Below are positions 1 through 42,085 of a stretch of 64,000 bases of DNA, piece after piece. Positions within the stretch are counted from its first letter, which is position 1; every line of letters starts with the position of its first letter. Below the pieces are notes generated by a model. The model did not search any database, was not told where the DNA came from, and saw only the letters and a list, made by a program, of their open reading frames with translations. Both the position numbers and the translations under genes were made by a program. Source of the stretch: Onchidella celtica (Eukaryota > Mollusca > Gastropoda > Systellommatophora > Onchidiidae); assembly GCA_963931925.1 (NCBI GenBank), contig OZ007571.1:14341506-14405505 (forward strand). Reading direction: 5' to 3'.

Positions 1-219
1 AACGAGCAACATACATAATAATGTAATTCAGCAAGCAATTTGTTACTTTGTGATGGTTTTGTAAGGCCTTGCCGGGACATTACATTATCCGCTTTTCCAT
101 CTCGTAGAGTTAAACTCGGACTAGCCTGGAATAAGAGCAGTTTGTAGATCTGCTAGTTGAAAAGCGAGAAACAAAATTATCAGTAGGGGCGATAATACAT
201 TCCTAGAAAACGTTCATAA

Positions 220-582
220 AATTATTAGAGGCAAGGTGCTCGCCTCTCATGCCAAGGGTCCCGGGTTCTAAACCCGGGCAGTGCAGGCATGTTGGAAAGT
301 GGATTTTTCTCATATTTTCAAGTCCCTGGTCCTATTGGGGGGTAGGATCGAGTAGTTCTTGGAAATTGGATTTTTCTCATGTTTTCAAGTCCCTGGTCCT
401 ATTGGGGGGTAGGATCGAGTACCTAGTCTTCTCGGATAAGGACGAAAAAAATTCGGAGGGCCCGTGTGCACGTTGCGCACGTTAAAGATACCTTGGCAGT
501 TGGAAATCGTAAAGAGCAGGCCGAAAGGCCGCTGCCCGGGCAAAATTGAAATTAATAGATTAAAATTTATCCATATCATCTT
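220..582 (+). mobile_element. tRNA-derived SINE-like retroposon
   Basis: A tRNA-like promoter head is visible. An A-box-like stretch lies around 229-245 and a B-box-like GGTTCTAAACCC at about 265-276, inside a short self-complementary arm (cccgggtt/aacccggg). A body follows in which a ~70-bp segment (about 302-354 and 372-424, core cctggtcctattggggggta) is present twice. The 35-base end at about 546-580 recurs exactly in reverse complement at 12138-12172, which supports a dispersed element. Limits are inferred from these two landmarks; no target-site duplication was recognised. Confidence 0.5.
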
Positions 583-855
583 TTAGACTGACAGAAGGTG
601 AAAAAATGTTCCTGCATCACATTTCCTACATTAGGAGGGTGTGGTTCAAAATGGACATTTCCCTTACATAACGGTAGTGTCTTGGGATTCCAGAAGGGCG
701 TGGCAGTGCAACTATCTATGGGTATGAAAATGGCTCCAGAGACCCAGTCCAGACTTGCAGAATCACAAAGTAGACTGGGGACTGGAAATCGTTTTTGGGT
801 AGCTCATGATTATTATCACCAAGAAACACGTGTCATCCCATCATAATTTCTAAAC
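583..855. other. Non-coding stretch, no recognised feature
   Basis: An 82-codon open frame at 598-846 shows no recognisable domain or codon pattern and is taken as chance. No RNA gene or clear repeat was seen. Confidence 0.4.
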
Positions 856-1010
856 CCACTTTGAACCAGTGACTTCCTGTGTTATTCATGGAGCTACATA
901 ACAGACAAAAAGAGAAGGCAGCCCGCTGCGCCACCTCTCTTCCTTCCACTGAAAGATGGCGGCAATTCGCCGGGCCACCTAGCGCTGCGCCATAGCAGAC
1001 AAAAGGAGGG
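856..1010 (-). mobile_element. Possible degenerate tRNA-derived SINE
   Basis: On the minus strand there are two A-box-like strings, tggcgcagcgggctgcc near 928-944 and tggcgcagcgctaggtgg near 977-994. A B-box-like ggttcaaagtggg lies downstream near 857-869. The A-to-B spacing is longer than in a real tRNA, so this is not called a functional tRNA. It could be a chance resemblance or an old SINE. Confidence 0.3.
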
Positions 1011-1318
1011 CATGCAACTTTTAATTGCAGCCCACACTAATCGAACACAACAAGCTCGCACCATTTTTCACCCTCTTTTTGTCTCGTCGCGAGGCACCGT
1101 AGGGTGCAGAGTGACATGACGTACTTCCTGCTCTAGTCTACCTATAGAACTCTATCTGTGGTGTTGTTTCACAAGTTAAAGTGCAAACCCTTTTTCCATA
1201 ACCAGATTTGCGACCTCTCCAGCAACGACCTTACGTCACAGCTTACAATTTCATAATCATCAATATCAAGATACAGCAATATGATAGAGATCAAAAGAGC
1301 AATTATTTTATTTCTTAC

Positions 1319-1453
1319 CATATTGACAAGCTCGACCAAACCAGCCACTTTGACAAGCAGCCCCAGACTGACATTCTCCATTATCTGCACAGAGTTGACG
1401 TATACAGTGACACTGGTACTGACATTTGTCACCAAACCAGCCAGAATCACATG
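1319..1453 (-). CDS. Single EGF-like domain exon of an incomplete gene
   Basis: This minus-strand exon is bounded by an acceptor (ttttacag, plus 1454-1461) and a donor (gtaagaaa, plus 1311-1318). It is 135 bases and symmetrical in phase (1-1), as is usual for exchangeable EGF modules. It encodes 45 residues including CDSGWFGDKC, CQYQCHC and CQSGWFGRACQY, i.e. paired Cys with the GWFG-x-x-C signature of extracellular EGF/laminin-type modules. I recall the same pattern in molluscan multi-EGF or fucolectin-linked proteins and N-terminal parts of receptor-type tyrosine phosphatases; the parent protein cannot be named from one exon. Further exons should lie left of the window or to the right of 1453, but none was recognised. 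It may also be an isolated exon relic. Confidence 0.6.
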
Positions 1454-1624
1454 CTGTAAAACAAACAACCGTATCTCTGATTACGATCTTCACCAAAATA
1501 CAGCCGTTTTGAAACACGGTTTTAATGACAGGACATCCTTATCAAATTGATGTTGTAAATGTATGTTCTGTTCTGGTGACCACAGAGAAATAAGATGTAA
1601 TAGAAGCATTGTTCTGACGGAATG

Positions 1625-1848
1625 AATAACTCACTTACTTACTTGTTCCGCCACTCACTCATTCACTCACTCATTCACTCACTCATTCACTCACTCATTC
1701 ACTCAATCACTCACTCAGTCACTTATTCACTCACTCACTCACTCACTCACTCACTCATTCACTCACCCACTCACTCACTCACTCACTCACTCACTCACTC
1801 ACCCACTCACTCACTCACTCACTCACTCACTCACTCACTCGCCTTTCC
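1625..1848 (+). repeat. (ACTC/ATTC)n microsatellite
   Basis: Tandem actc repeats interspersed with attc and accc units run about 220 bases. The 98-codon open frame of repeating Thr-His-Ser-Leu residues across it comes from the repeat and is not a gene. Confidence 0.95.
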
Positions 1849-4800
1849 ATTCTTCCCTCCGAAGAACCAGTGTGTAGCACTACTGTCTGTACAGAGCATT
1901 GGAGATAAGCAATGCTGATACTTTTTCAACCAACTTATGACAGTGGTCTTTATGAAAGCAAACAGAGCAACGTTACACCGAACTCGCATCGCACACACTT
2001 TACAGCAATTGCTTGCAAGAAGATGACAGAATTAACCATGAACTTTCTTACTGAAAAGAGTTAGCAACAACTTTAGAGCAGGCATAGGCAACCGAAACAC
2101 TCGCAACTGGCATTTTAGACGACCAGTTTGGTTACCATGGCCACTTCTCCAGTCAAATCCTAACTCTTGCACTTTCTTAAAAGATCATTCTGCAATTAAG
2201 ACTCTTTTTTTTTTCAGCACGATGGCCAAAAAGAGTCATTCCGAAAAAAAACAACAGGCTCAGTCTTCTGATTTTACGTCACAATTGCATTTCGTAGAAA
2301 CTGATACACGTAGAATGCGTGAAGAATATGACACACTGGGTAATATAGAAGTTGGACTTACCCTGTTGTGAAAGCCTTGGATAAACAGTCAGGATCACGA
2401 GAATGAATGAAAATAACATATTGTCCACTGTAACATCTGAATGTTTTACAGCATTAGATAAAGGTAAACCTGTTAGCAACACCGGAAAAATCTAAGGTGA
2501 GAACATTGAAAGTGGTGACACAATCTATAGCATTTTAGCTGAGAAATCACATAATCGCAACACTTACGCAAAGACAATAAGATTATCGGTAGATTTCCCT
2601 ATGAGGATTAAGCTCAGTGTTAAGAAACTCTTATTCCACTTACGGAGTCCTCTGCTTTTATAGGCCATACTGTTGAGCATTTTGCAAATACTTTTAAGCA
2701 CGTGAATTTTTAGTCTGCACTGGGTGTTTTCTGCTTGAAAATACAAACGGGCCCTATTTAAAGTGCTTGATGTTGTCATGTATTCCCTACTCTTCAATGC
2801 GATCTTTCAAAGACATTGCAGCCCATTATTCACATATGTCACCTACTGGATGTTTACATGTGTCTCTGATTGAGTCATAATAATAATATTTTTTTTAAAG
2901 TATGCATAGCTTTCCAAAGACACCTGTGCATCTGAGATTTCATGAAAACGTTACATCTCCAGAGAATGCGTTGCTCAAATTCATACCTAAAAAAAAAAAA
3001 AGACAAAATAACACCTCAACCCCACATTATTATTCATACTATGTTATACTCTCATGATTATTTCAAAAGAAAGTATAATTTCTCATCGAATAAGTGTTCT
3101 GGTAGTACCTAATCTATATATTTAACATATATACCGGTAACTAGATCCACCGCCGTTTTTTTAACCTGCTCTAAGCAAAGTCTATGATGACAGTATAATA
3201 ATACTGTCGCCCCGTTATTTTATAGTGTATTGTTCTCTAGACACTCACAGTTACAACACAAAACGCAGGACTGGGAGATTATTGCAGGATTGGCGGATTT
3301 TAAGTTAGACTACTTTTCACTTTGCGTTGGATGGAACGGAGATGAGCACTCGAGCTGCTCAACTACATTCTTCGTAACAATACAACGGCTCCATTTAAAC
3401 GTATAACCTTTCAGTTTCAATATAACATCGTTGTTTCATAGATCATCGTTCGTTCAGTTAATATATAACCTTTTTTGACTCTCTTTGTTAACCTGAATGT
3501 GAAGAAAATTTAAAAACAAAACAACCGTTAAAACAAAAAAAGAAAGAAAAATAGGCGTTTGTTGTCACTGAATTCACCAACATATAAATGTTCTCACTAA
3601 GGACGCTATTTCAAAATATGTCTTACCTCTTTAACTCTAATAGCATGTGACCCTAATTATTTGGAATCGGATAAATGACTTTCGACCCCAAACTTGGGAA
3701 ATAAACGGAATATCATACTAACTATTTGTTAGAAATATTTTTCTCAAAGATGTATGGAATGTCGCCGTCATTGCATGAATCTGGGTCCATCACCCTGTAG
3801 GTTGGTCATAAGCTTACAACTACTTTTCAGCTTTTGATTTGTAAAGTAAATATACTGTCACTGTTTCAGATGGTCTTTCATTTTCATGCCATCTCAGACT
3901 AACTACATATTTGACAAGAACTGCATCCAGGTGTTTCTGAAGTTAGAAGAATCAGAGCAAGCTCCCTGGTATAGAAACCTTTTATCTCTTAGTCTAAATT
4001 CTGGGGTCCTTCAGTCATCATTATTAATTGTCCCACGGACATCCCAGCAACCTCATTGGCTATATTTCAGAATTTCTATCGGTAATTATGATGACCGCCG
4101 ACACAAAACGGCATTGGCTGGCGTTTGGATATTTTTTTTTTTTTTTTTAAGAATGGCAGACTATTTTTCATTTCCACTCAATAAATATGACTGGATACGA
4201 ACCTGCCAGGCAAACGGTGTAAACATGCCATCCTACCCCCTTGCCCACTCTCTTCCATACAACCTGGTCAAACAGGAAAACACATCCATACACACACGAC
4301 ATACATTCACGTGCTCGCCTCCTCGATCTTTCTTGCAAACAAGTAAAGGATTTACAAAATTTCCGGTCAGGTTCCGGTTAGAAAATTGGGACGAGAAATT
4401 CATATTTTCTTTTTAAACACAAAGTTCGGCCACAGCCAAGTGCCTGGCTAGCTGTAAAAACAATTATTAAACAAAAGTGCAGTGAAAAACCTCAAGTGTA
4501 TCTGTAAGGACCTTCTCAAGTTTTTGAGCACACTTATCATCACACAATTAAAAGCCTGTTTATAATTCTGTGTGGCTTCATGTTTGAAGATTTCGTTAGT
4601 GGACAGTTTCCTCTCTAATTACTCAGCGGTTAAAATTGTAATTTGCATCCCAGTTACATGCCTCTCTCTCTCTCTCTCTCTGAGTCCGATAAGAGGTTTG
4701 CGACATCTCCTCTCAGAACCGTATCTGATAAACATTTTTTAAAACATGTTTTTTTATTTCTGGGAAACTGGTCAAAATCAAAACTGATTAATGTCGTTTC

Positions 4801-5960
4801 CTGTAATGAAGAGTTAAACTGTGATGCTTGAAATTCAGAGAAATGTCAAAATACCTAAATGCCTCAAGTTGAAAGAGACCGAAGTAAAGAATAAAACGTA
4901 AATGCTGAAAATAAGACTAAGACTGAAAATAGAATGATGTCATATCTCTGAAATTAATATGGAAAGTGAAGAGTTTTTAGTAACGTGTTCAGAAGATAAT
5001 GATAAAGTTCATGTCAGTGTCCCCGATGTGACCCATGAAAGGAAAGGATAATATCACAATCAATTTTTCACTAATTTAATAAGGGCCAAAAATTCCCCCT
5101 ATGATTATCATAAAATTTCTTTGGCTACAGTTGTTACATTTCTGGTCTAGAAATGTCAAATGTCAAATTCAACATGTCGCAGTTATCCCTGTTGGTGAAA
5201 TGAAATATATAGAAACAAAGAAAGAAAACTTCTCACATGAACTGCCGATTCACGAAGACTGTTAATTAAGTGACTGTTATGATTTTCTTGTAGCCTTGGC
5301 TTTGGTTGTCAGTATGCGAGAAGGAATGTATGGTGTTTCCATTAATGTCAGTACCCTCTTTTGAATCAAGTTTTATATAATCATTTTCATATTTAAAATG
5401 GTACGACTGAGTTTAAAATTTGCAGAGGGGGGGGGGGGGGGCGAGTATCTTCCAATAGCTTCATTTTCAGATTTTGATCAATTTTTACTAAGGCCCGTAA
5501 TTTGTGCCGCTAAGGTTGTTTAAAAAAAAGTGTTTAGTATAAACGAATTTGGTAATGGATTATGTTATTTTGTGGGTTGTTTCTTTTCTTTTAAAGCAAC
5601 AAACTCGTAGATTTCAACCTCCTGAGGGAAATACAGATGTGTCGAGGGTCCACGTCATGGTCCCTCAGATTCCTCGTCGTTTCTCTGTCCTGTTTTTAAT
5701 AATTATTTTCTGATAAAACTAGTCAAACGACCACCTCACTGTAAGAAATGCTGGATCTTTATAAGATGCATTGAAAAGTGTTCCCTTTCAGATCAGTTTC
5801 GTCTGTTCTCACCTTGGCATCAGTTGAGATTTTGGATAGAAAAAACCTCGGGCTCACGCAGGTTTGCTGTTGTTATTGTTGTTGTACTGCTGTTTCAAAG
5901 TATCGGCTATTGAGCTAGCAATGGCCTGTAGTAATCTTCAATTGATGAGTAGTGCCCAGC
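1849..5960. other. AT-rich intergenic DNA, no gene recognised
   Basis: About 4.1 kb of AT-rich sequence with homopolymer runs (A-run near 2990, T-run near 4132, CT run near 4664, G-run near 5428). The open frames here, the longest being 176 codons at 3886-4416, show no domain, no codon bias and no splice-consistent extension that I could identify. No RNA gene was seen. Confidence 0.5.
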
Positions 5961-6885
5961 TCTTTAGAATCTGAGAAGTCGAAAAACGCTGTTTTAAGTC
6001 TTTAAAAACTGAGAAGTCAAAAAAAAAAAGCTGTTTTAAGTCTTTAAAAACTGAGAAGTCAAAAAAAGCTGTTTTAAGTCTTTAAAAACTGAGGTCAAAA
6101 AAAGCTGTTTTAAGTCTTTAAAAACTGAGAAGTCAAAAAAAGCTGTTTTAATTCTTTAAAAACTGAGAAGTCAAAAAAAAAACTGTTTTAGGTCTTTAAA
6201 AACTGAGACGTCAAAAAAAACAAAAAACAACTGTTTTAAGTCTTTAAAAACTGAGAAGTCAAAAAAAGCTGTTTTAAGTCTTTAAAAACTGAGAAGTCAG
6301 AAGAAGCTGTTTTAAGTCTTTAAAAACTGAGAAGTCAAAAAAAGCTGTTTTAAGTCTTTAAAAACTGAGAAGTCAAAAGAAGCTGTTTTAAGTCTTTAAA
6401 AACTGAGGAGTCAAAAAAAGCTGTTTTAAGACTTTAAAAACTGAGAAGTCAAAAAAAGCTGTTTTAAGTCTTTAAAAACTGAGAAGTCAAAAGACAATGT
6501 TTAGGTCTTTAAAAAGGTAAAAACTACAACAACAACAACAACAAACACCCCCCATATCTTTAGAAACTGAGAAATCAAAAGGCGCTGTCTGAGCTCTTTA
6601 GGAATTCAGAAGTCAAGAAAAACTGTTTCATCTCTTTAGAGCTGAGAAGTCAAAAAATCCTGTTTCATGTCTTTCGAAACTGAAAAATAAAAAAATATTG
6701 TTTCAGCTCATTAGGAACTGAACAGTCAAAAAAAACGCTGTATCATCTCTGCAGAAACCGAGAATTCAAAAATAAAAAAAAATAATAAAAACTGAGAAGT
6801 CAAGGAAAGCTGTTTCATCTCTTCGGAAACCGAAAATGTAAAAAAAATTGTTCCATCTCTTTAAAAACTGAGAAGTCAAACGACG
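5961..6885 (+). repeat. 38-bp minisatellite array
   Basis: A unit of about 38 bases (tctttaaaaactgagaagtc followed by an A-run and gctgttttaag) repeats in direct orientation. About 14 close copies span 5961-6520; more diverged copies (cores gagaagtcaaa and ctgtttcatctctt) continue to about 6885. Copies differ mainly in the A-run length and single substitutions, with one deletion copy near 6090. There are no unique spacers, so it is not a CRISPR array. Confidence 0.9.
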
Positions 6886-7468
6886 CTGTTTCATCGTTCC
6901 CAAAACGAAACTGATTACACTCTCTCTTTTGTGATGTACTTCATTTAGGAAAGAATTCTCTGTATCGATAAAATAGACAATTTTGATTGCAACAAAACAC
7001 TCTGCTGTGTAGTTACTGGGCATTTTTCATCGCAGTTCCCATGCGGAATGGATTCAGAAATAGAAAAAGTAACAAACAGTGGAAAAAACGGGTTTTGAAG
7101 TGTCATGACACTAAAATCAGGTGATAACAAATTTAGATCGTATCTACGTGTCCTGACGGCCCTTGTGGCACGTCCACGAGATTCATACAGATAACTGCGA
7201 CATTGACTTGTCATGTGTCAAAACCATGTAAATTAGGTCAAGTTGTTCAAGTGTCGTACGGGCAACCGTACGTAAATAAACTAAATGTAGCAATTTATTC
7301 ATGACCTTGTCGTGTTTCTGGACTGACTGATGCGTGAAATGGCGAGTGACATTTCCTGAGGGCCAAAAAAAAGCTGTCTAGACTATGGCGTCCCTGGTGA
7401 TGCTTAGAAATCTTAGCTGGGTGCTCGTGGAGTGGTGTTTATAATATCTCTGTGTTCTTGTTTGCCTA
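6886..7468. other. Non-coding stretch between two arrays
   Basis: No conserved reading frame, RNA gene or repeat was recognised. The short frames here are interrupted and lack family signatures. Confidence 0.4.
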
Positions 7469-7850
<382 letters not shown>

Positions 7851-8489
7851 TGTCTATATGCCTTCCTGTTTTCTTGTTGGTCTGAAAGTTCAGCGTCCTC
7901 TCTGTAATTTGATCACTCTGTTTCGCAGACCAATTATAAATTACCCTTCTCTCTTTTTTTTTCTTTCTTTCTTGTTTACTTTCTTTCTTTTTTCTTCTTT
8001 CTTTCTTAATCAAAATATATCCATTGTTTATCATACCCTTCTAACACTTCATCCTCTTTAGATGACCCTTGTAACTCGTGCTTTACCCAGCGCACACAGA
8101 GAAACATACAATATTGATAAGGCCCTAGAAGCTGTACCAATAAGATCTGAGAAACTGGCCTATCTTCCCTGTGTATCTGTAAGACTTGGCTGGGCGGCAT
8201 CTCGTGAAACATTTAGTAGACTTCGGAGTCAGATGGAGGATTCTCCTTGCCAGATGTGGTTATGACTTTTAGGTGGGAAGAATTATAGGTGCATTTTGGA
8301 AGTATAACAAACTACAGTTGTTGAAATGATACTTTGATAAATCTAGAGGTGATTTGCGTAAATGAATGGTTCTTTCAAAGGCTGGGACAAACAAGGGCAT
8401 CTAGAGGCAATATAGTAATCATACGACATGAGCTATGTGAAGCAGTAATTTAATGTGGAGCAAAAGACGAATATGGCATAAAATCCCCT

Positions 8490-8730
8490 CTGTGTCTCTT
8501 TGTCTGTCTGAATGCTGCCTGCCTCCCTGCCTATCTGCCTCTCTGTCTGTCTCTCTGTACCCCTCCATCTCTTTCTGTCTCTCTTTCTTTCTCTCCCACA
8601 CACACATTTTCTACCTGTCTCTCTCATTGTCGGTCTGCTTATGTCTTTGTCTATCTTCCTGTCTGTCTCCCCGTTTTGCTCTTTCTTCTCTTTCTTTCTC
8701 TCTCTCTCTCTCTCTTTCTTTGTTTCCAAT
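8490..8730 (+). repeat. Imperfect CT/GTCT-rich low-complexity tract
   Basis: Degenerate ctgtctgcct, ctctctt and tctttctct units cover about 240 bases. Reading frames on both strands are Ser/Leu-rich or Arg/Glu-rich through base composition only. Confidence 0.85.
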
Positions 8731-9520
8731 GAGTTACTCCTGTGTTTTTAGATAATTATTCACAGGCAGAGAAAAAAAAAATTGAGAATTGAAAAGCTAA
8801 CATATTTATTATATTCTCCTACAAGCGTGTGTGCAGCTGTGAAAGATAAAAGAGGGTGCACACAATGCTGATATATTTTAATGTACCATTTTGGATCTGA
8901 ACAAAAAATTATCTGTAAATAACTGATTGTTTAATACTTCCATTCACATTATTTGGAAACTCCTAATAATTCGTGTCCAGCTTGACTTTGGTGGCTATTT
9001 TCCTCACTTGATAACAAGAGAATTTATCATAACCTGGTTTTCTTTGCTCTTAAACAGAGGCTTAAGCGTCAAGAAACATTAACATTAATATTGTATCTTA
9101 ATTCCCGATACTCTGCCTTTGACATTCTGTATGATTTCTTATCAGTCCACTGGCATCAACAGATCAATATTTCATCCAGCGCTAGCCATGGAAACAAAAG
9201 ACTGGAAGCCATTGGTCACAGACCGCCAGGTCTAGAACTATCGAACCAGGCATGAAGAAGTCTTAAAAGCCAGTTCACCCACACGCTCTGTTTAAGATCA
9301 CAGATCGATGACAGTAGTGAGCTGGGTCGTGGGTGGAAATCTTGACAGTACGTATGTTTCCTGTGTCGAGTGTATTTACATTCACAGCTGGAGCGGCGGT
9401 TGCTGTGATCTCCTAAGGTGATTATTCTTGTAGCAGTTATGATATTGTTGTAGTCTGTTGTTGTTTTGTTTCCCCGATAGCGGCCATTCTTAAAGTACGC
9501 TCGCTCAAGGGAAGGGCAAG
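8731..9520. other. Non-coding stretch, nothing recognised
   Basis: AT-rich sequence without a convincing exon, RNA gene or repeat. Confidence 0.4.
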
Positions 9521-9524
9521 AAAG

Positions 9525-9725
9525 GTATTGGCCTCTAACCTTGCCAGCATCCCTGCGTCAATCTGATGTAGGTTTGTATAGGATTTCTGTAAAGTTGGTA
9601 GAATTTCTGTAGGAGCCCATTCCTCATTTCAAACCGACGTCGACACGATGTCACAACCAGCGGATCTACATAGGAAAGACATCAGTCCTATGAGCAAACG
9701 ATCGCAATCCAACACGTAATATTTT
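9525..9725 (+). repeat. Dispersed repeat family 1, copy 1
   Basis: The diagnostic core is a target-like palindromic string (here aggaaagacatcagtcct, then atgagcaaacg) preceded by ccagcggatctac and by cttgccagcatccctg. The same order of words occurs at 22725-22985 and 27230-27590, and reversed at 33890-34045 and 42165-42415. Element class is unknown; no reading frame is shared. Confidence 0.55.
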
Positions 9726-10560
9726 CGTACAGCCGTTGGCAGGCCAGAGTACGAAAAGCGCACGTATGGACAGGGAGAGTCTGGGAAGTCCACGTAAGTT
9801 TTTCAATGATGGTAATGAATTAGACAATTTAGTTTTATTTACTTTTACTTTTTGTCAGCAAATCAAGTCGTCTGATAATATAAAAATCGTGTAGCCTATC
9901 TACTGAACAGTGAAATAGTTCATGCAAAATGCCATTTAGAGGTTTCAAACATCAAGGCCCTACCAGGTACCTTCAGTTACTCTAATGGTTATACGCTCGT
10001 TTAAGGAGAGAAGGGGCTTGAGACCAAGAGTATGAATAGCGTACATGAGTGAGAAGGGTGAGTGAGAATGGGGTAAAATTAGACAAAATCAAGTTTACGT
10101 ACATTAAGGATGACACCGTACTCCATGTTTCCAGTTCTTGTACCGTGTTTTCCTCTCTCAGTTTCCTCCTTCATTTCCTTTTACCTCCTCTCTGTGTCCT
10201 TCTATCGATTTATTACTTTGCCTTTCTGTGGTTGTTGTTTTTTTTAATGTTATTACAAATATAATTATTTGTGATCATCATTATAACTGTCATGATGATT
10301 ATCAAGCTGCGCTTGATCTTTATTTACAAAAGACTTCCCGTGGGTATAGATCTATTTTTGTTAGGTATTTCTTGAATCAGGTCACGTCTTTAGACATTAA
10401 CTTCGTAATCACGAGGTCAATTAAATGTTGTCAAAGAGAAGACAAGTCATGTCCATACTACACAACATAAGAACTGCCTGAACAGAAGCAACAGCGACAA
10501 AAACAGAAACAACAGCAGCGAAATAAACATGCGTTTGAGCAGAGATCCGCAGTTTATGAA
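9726..10560. other. Non-coding stretch, nothing recognised
   Basis: Short pyrimidine-rich frames near 10138-10470 show no protein family signature. No RNA gene was seen. Confidence 0.35.
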
Positions 10561-10795
10561 AAGAACTGTGAAATTTTTTTTTTACTTTCTTCTGTACAAT
10601 GGAACAGTATTATTATTATGACATAAGCTTGCCATGCTTCCATATGAAAGGCAGAAATTCCAGTGTTCTGAAGGCCGCCAAATTAAAGAATCGATCTATA
10701 TGGAATTCAGCTAAGCTACAATCAGAAACGGAGCTGTGAAATATTTTTTACTTTCTTCTGTACAATGAAACAGTATTATTATTATGACATAAGCC
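10560..10795 (+). repeat. Local direct duplication and dispersed repeat
   Basis: A block of about 60 bases (core actttcttctgtacaatg then gaaacagtattattattatg) is repeated 180 bases apart, near 10568-10628 and 10734-10793. The intervening 10628-10735 segment matches, in reverse complement, 13990-14118 (shared words: ccatatgaaaggcaga / gttctgaaggccgcca). An unknown dispersed element is the simplest reading. Confidence 0.5.
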
Positions 10796-11737
10796 TTTGT
10801 GCTTGTTTGTTAGCCAGGTAGTCACTGAGACACTGAATGCATTCTACTTCTAGGAATAATAACGTATCTCCCTTTCCATTGTTTACCAGTGCTGACATTG
10901 TAAATACTAGCCGACCCGGGGTGAGATCATAGAGATACTATAATATTATAGTATCTTTATGGGCGAGATAAATCTTGAAATTAATGTTCCTCGTACCAAT
11001 CCCAACTGCACACCAAGATCTGGGTCACATTAACAACAGCACTTGGATTCGATGCAGAGACTAATAGAACTTATTCTTACCCCACATTTCCTTGCAGAAC
11101 ACACTTTAATGTGACAAAGTTGACTTTCGGCCAGCAGTGTTTAAAGAGTTTGCGAGAACGCAATTGCCGGTCACACTTTTCCACTTTACCCGATGAAAAT
11201 GCGCCTTTCTTTCGTGGCTCAAATAATTTATAAGTAAATAATATAAAAGACCGAATTTAGTCCAAAACGGGGGTGTCCATATAACTGATCATCAAATGTT
11301 GAAGCAGTACACCAAGTTTCATAAATTTTGGTCGCGTAATCACGAAGTTTTATGTGCTTACACGTTCACACCCTAACTCCATTATAGTACGATTTAATGG
11401 CTTTGACTTTTTACTGTGATCGATTGATTCAGGAGACGAAATGTTCATGCAGTACTTTATTGAGACAGCGGTGGCTTTTATGTTTGGTTGGAGGGAGAAA
11501 TAGATCTGTACAAACACGAGACGTACTGAAAATGACAAAATTAATGATGAACCAGCAGAGTTTAAAGAGACATGTAAAATAGGAGATCATTGATCCTATG
11601 ACGAAACCGCGCATGTACAGATGACAACTTATTTTGGTGAAATATTCTATGAACTCCTTTAAGGAATTTATTTCTTCACTTGATTAAGTGGGAATACTGT
11701 GCACTATAATGCACTTAAAATGTTCACGACTAAAATT

Positions 11738-11835
11738 ATTTTAAAGTTATTATTATTATTTTATATAGCGCATATCCATTTTTTAAAATGCTCTAGATCT
11801 ATGCGCTTTACAGAAGAAACCTGTCAACCACAGAG
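11738..11835 (+). repeat. SINE-like dispersed repeat family 2 (tatagcgc), copy 1
   Basis: An att-rich start is followed by ttatatagcgcatatcc, then atgcgctttacagaag and accacagagcagaatgg. A reverse-complement copy lies at 40745-40852. Related but more diverged copies at 26530-26880, 41575-41660 and 48525-48860 share the atagcgca core beside an ATT/AAT run. Confidence 0.5.
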
Positions 11836-11956
11836 CAGAATGGAGCGCAGGCGAAGCGCTCAACACACTGCACTGCTTCTTTCTCTCTCCCTGTCTCGCT
11901 CACTCTCTCTCTCTCTATCTCAGAGCAAATTGTAACGCAGCCTGTTAGGCGTAGTC

Positions 11957-12003
11957 AAAGATCTTAAAATAGTATTAACCGTTAATACTATTTTAAGATC
12001 TTT
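11957..12003. repeat. 47-bp perfect palindrome
   Basis: Two perfectly complementary 23-base arms (beginning aaagatcttaaaatag) flank a single C. An imperfect direct repeat of about 8 bases (ggcgtagt) abuts both sides, suggesting a small hairpin insertion with a target duplication. A cruciform-forming site or a remnant of a foldback element are the alternatives. Confidence 0.85.
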
Positions 12004-12137
12004 GGGCGTAGTTCACAACTCACAACAGTTCACTACCCACAACTCACAATACAAATAATATTTGAATATTTATTAATAATAATATATATTTAATAATGAA
12101 TAATAAATTTTGTTGTTGCTGGTGGGGGGGGGGGGGG

Positions 12138-12172
12138 GATGATATGGATAAATTTTAATCTATTAATTTCAA
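12138..12172 (-). repeat. Fragment of the 220-582 SINE-like element
   Basis: These 35 bases are the exact reverse complement of about 546-580, immediately after a run of G at 12123-12137. It marks the 3' end of another copy of the same retroposon. Confidence 0.6.
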
Positions 12173-12621
12173 GTAAAATAGTCCCCCGCCTCCTCGTTAA
12201 AATTAGGTCCTTTGCATTTGTGCGGTTTTATGATAGATACAGCGATATATAACACAAGAACAGCAGGGGTTAAACTGTTCCCCTGTTTACATCACCAGAT
12301 CATGTTATCCCAGTGGCAACCAATTTCATACATCTTTCAGTCCTACAATATCTTGTGTGTTTTTTTCTACCAGATATTTGGCTCCGTTCAGAGACTGTAC
12401 GTCTCTTTTGTGATATAAATCAGTGTGAACCTTTACAGTTAATTGCTTACATGTTACTGCCTGTCTTGCATGATAATTATATTCTTGATGAACATGTCAT
12501 AGAGAAGTAATCACAAGACTTGCACAGTAATCTCTTCGTTGCCAGCACCTAGTGCTTAGAGTCATTATTCAAGTTGGCACCACCGAGTTATCAACCACTA
12601 AGAGCATGAGATGATTACACT

Positions 12622-42085
<29,464 letters not shown>

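Noticed and set aside
229..290. Functional tRNA gene
   Set aside because: Boxes A and B are present but no complete cloverleaf can be drawn; the sequence continues into a repeated SINE body.
1625..1918. 98-residue Thr-His-Ser-Leu protein
   Set aside because: Encoded entirely by the ACTC repeat.
3886..4416. 176-codon open frame as a gene
   Set aside because: Contains a poly-Phe stretch from a T-run, no domain, and no recognisable splice or promoter context.
5961..6520. CRISPR-like periodic array
   Set aside because: Units are contiguous at 38 bases with no unique spacers and the genome is eukaryotic, so it is a minisatellite.
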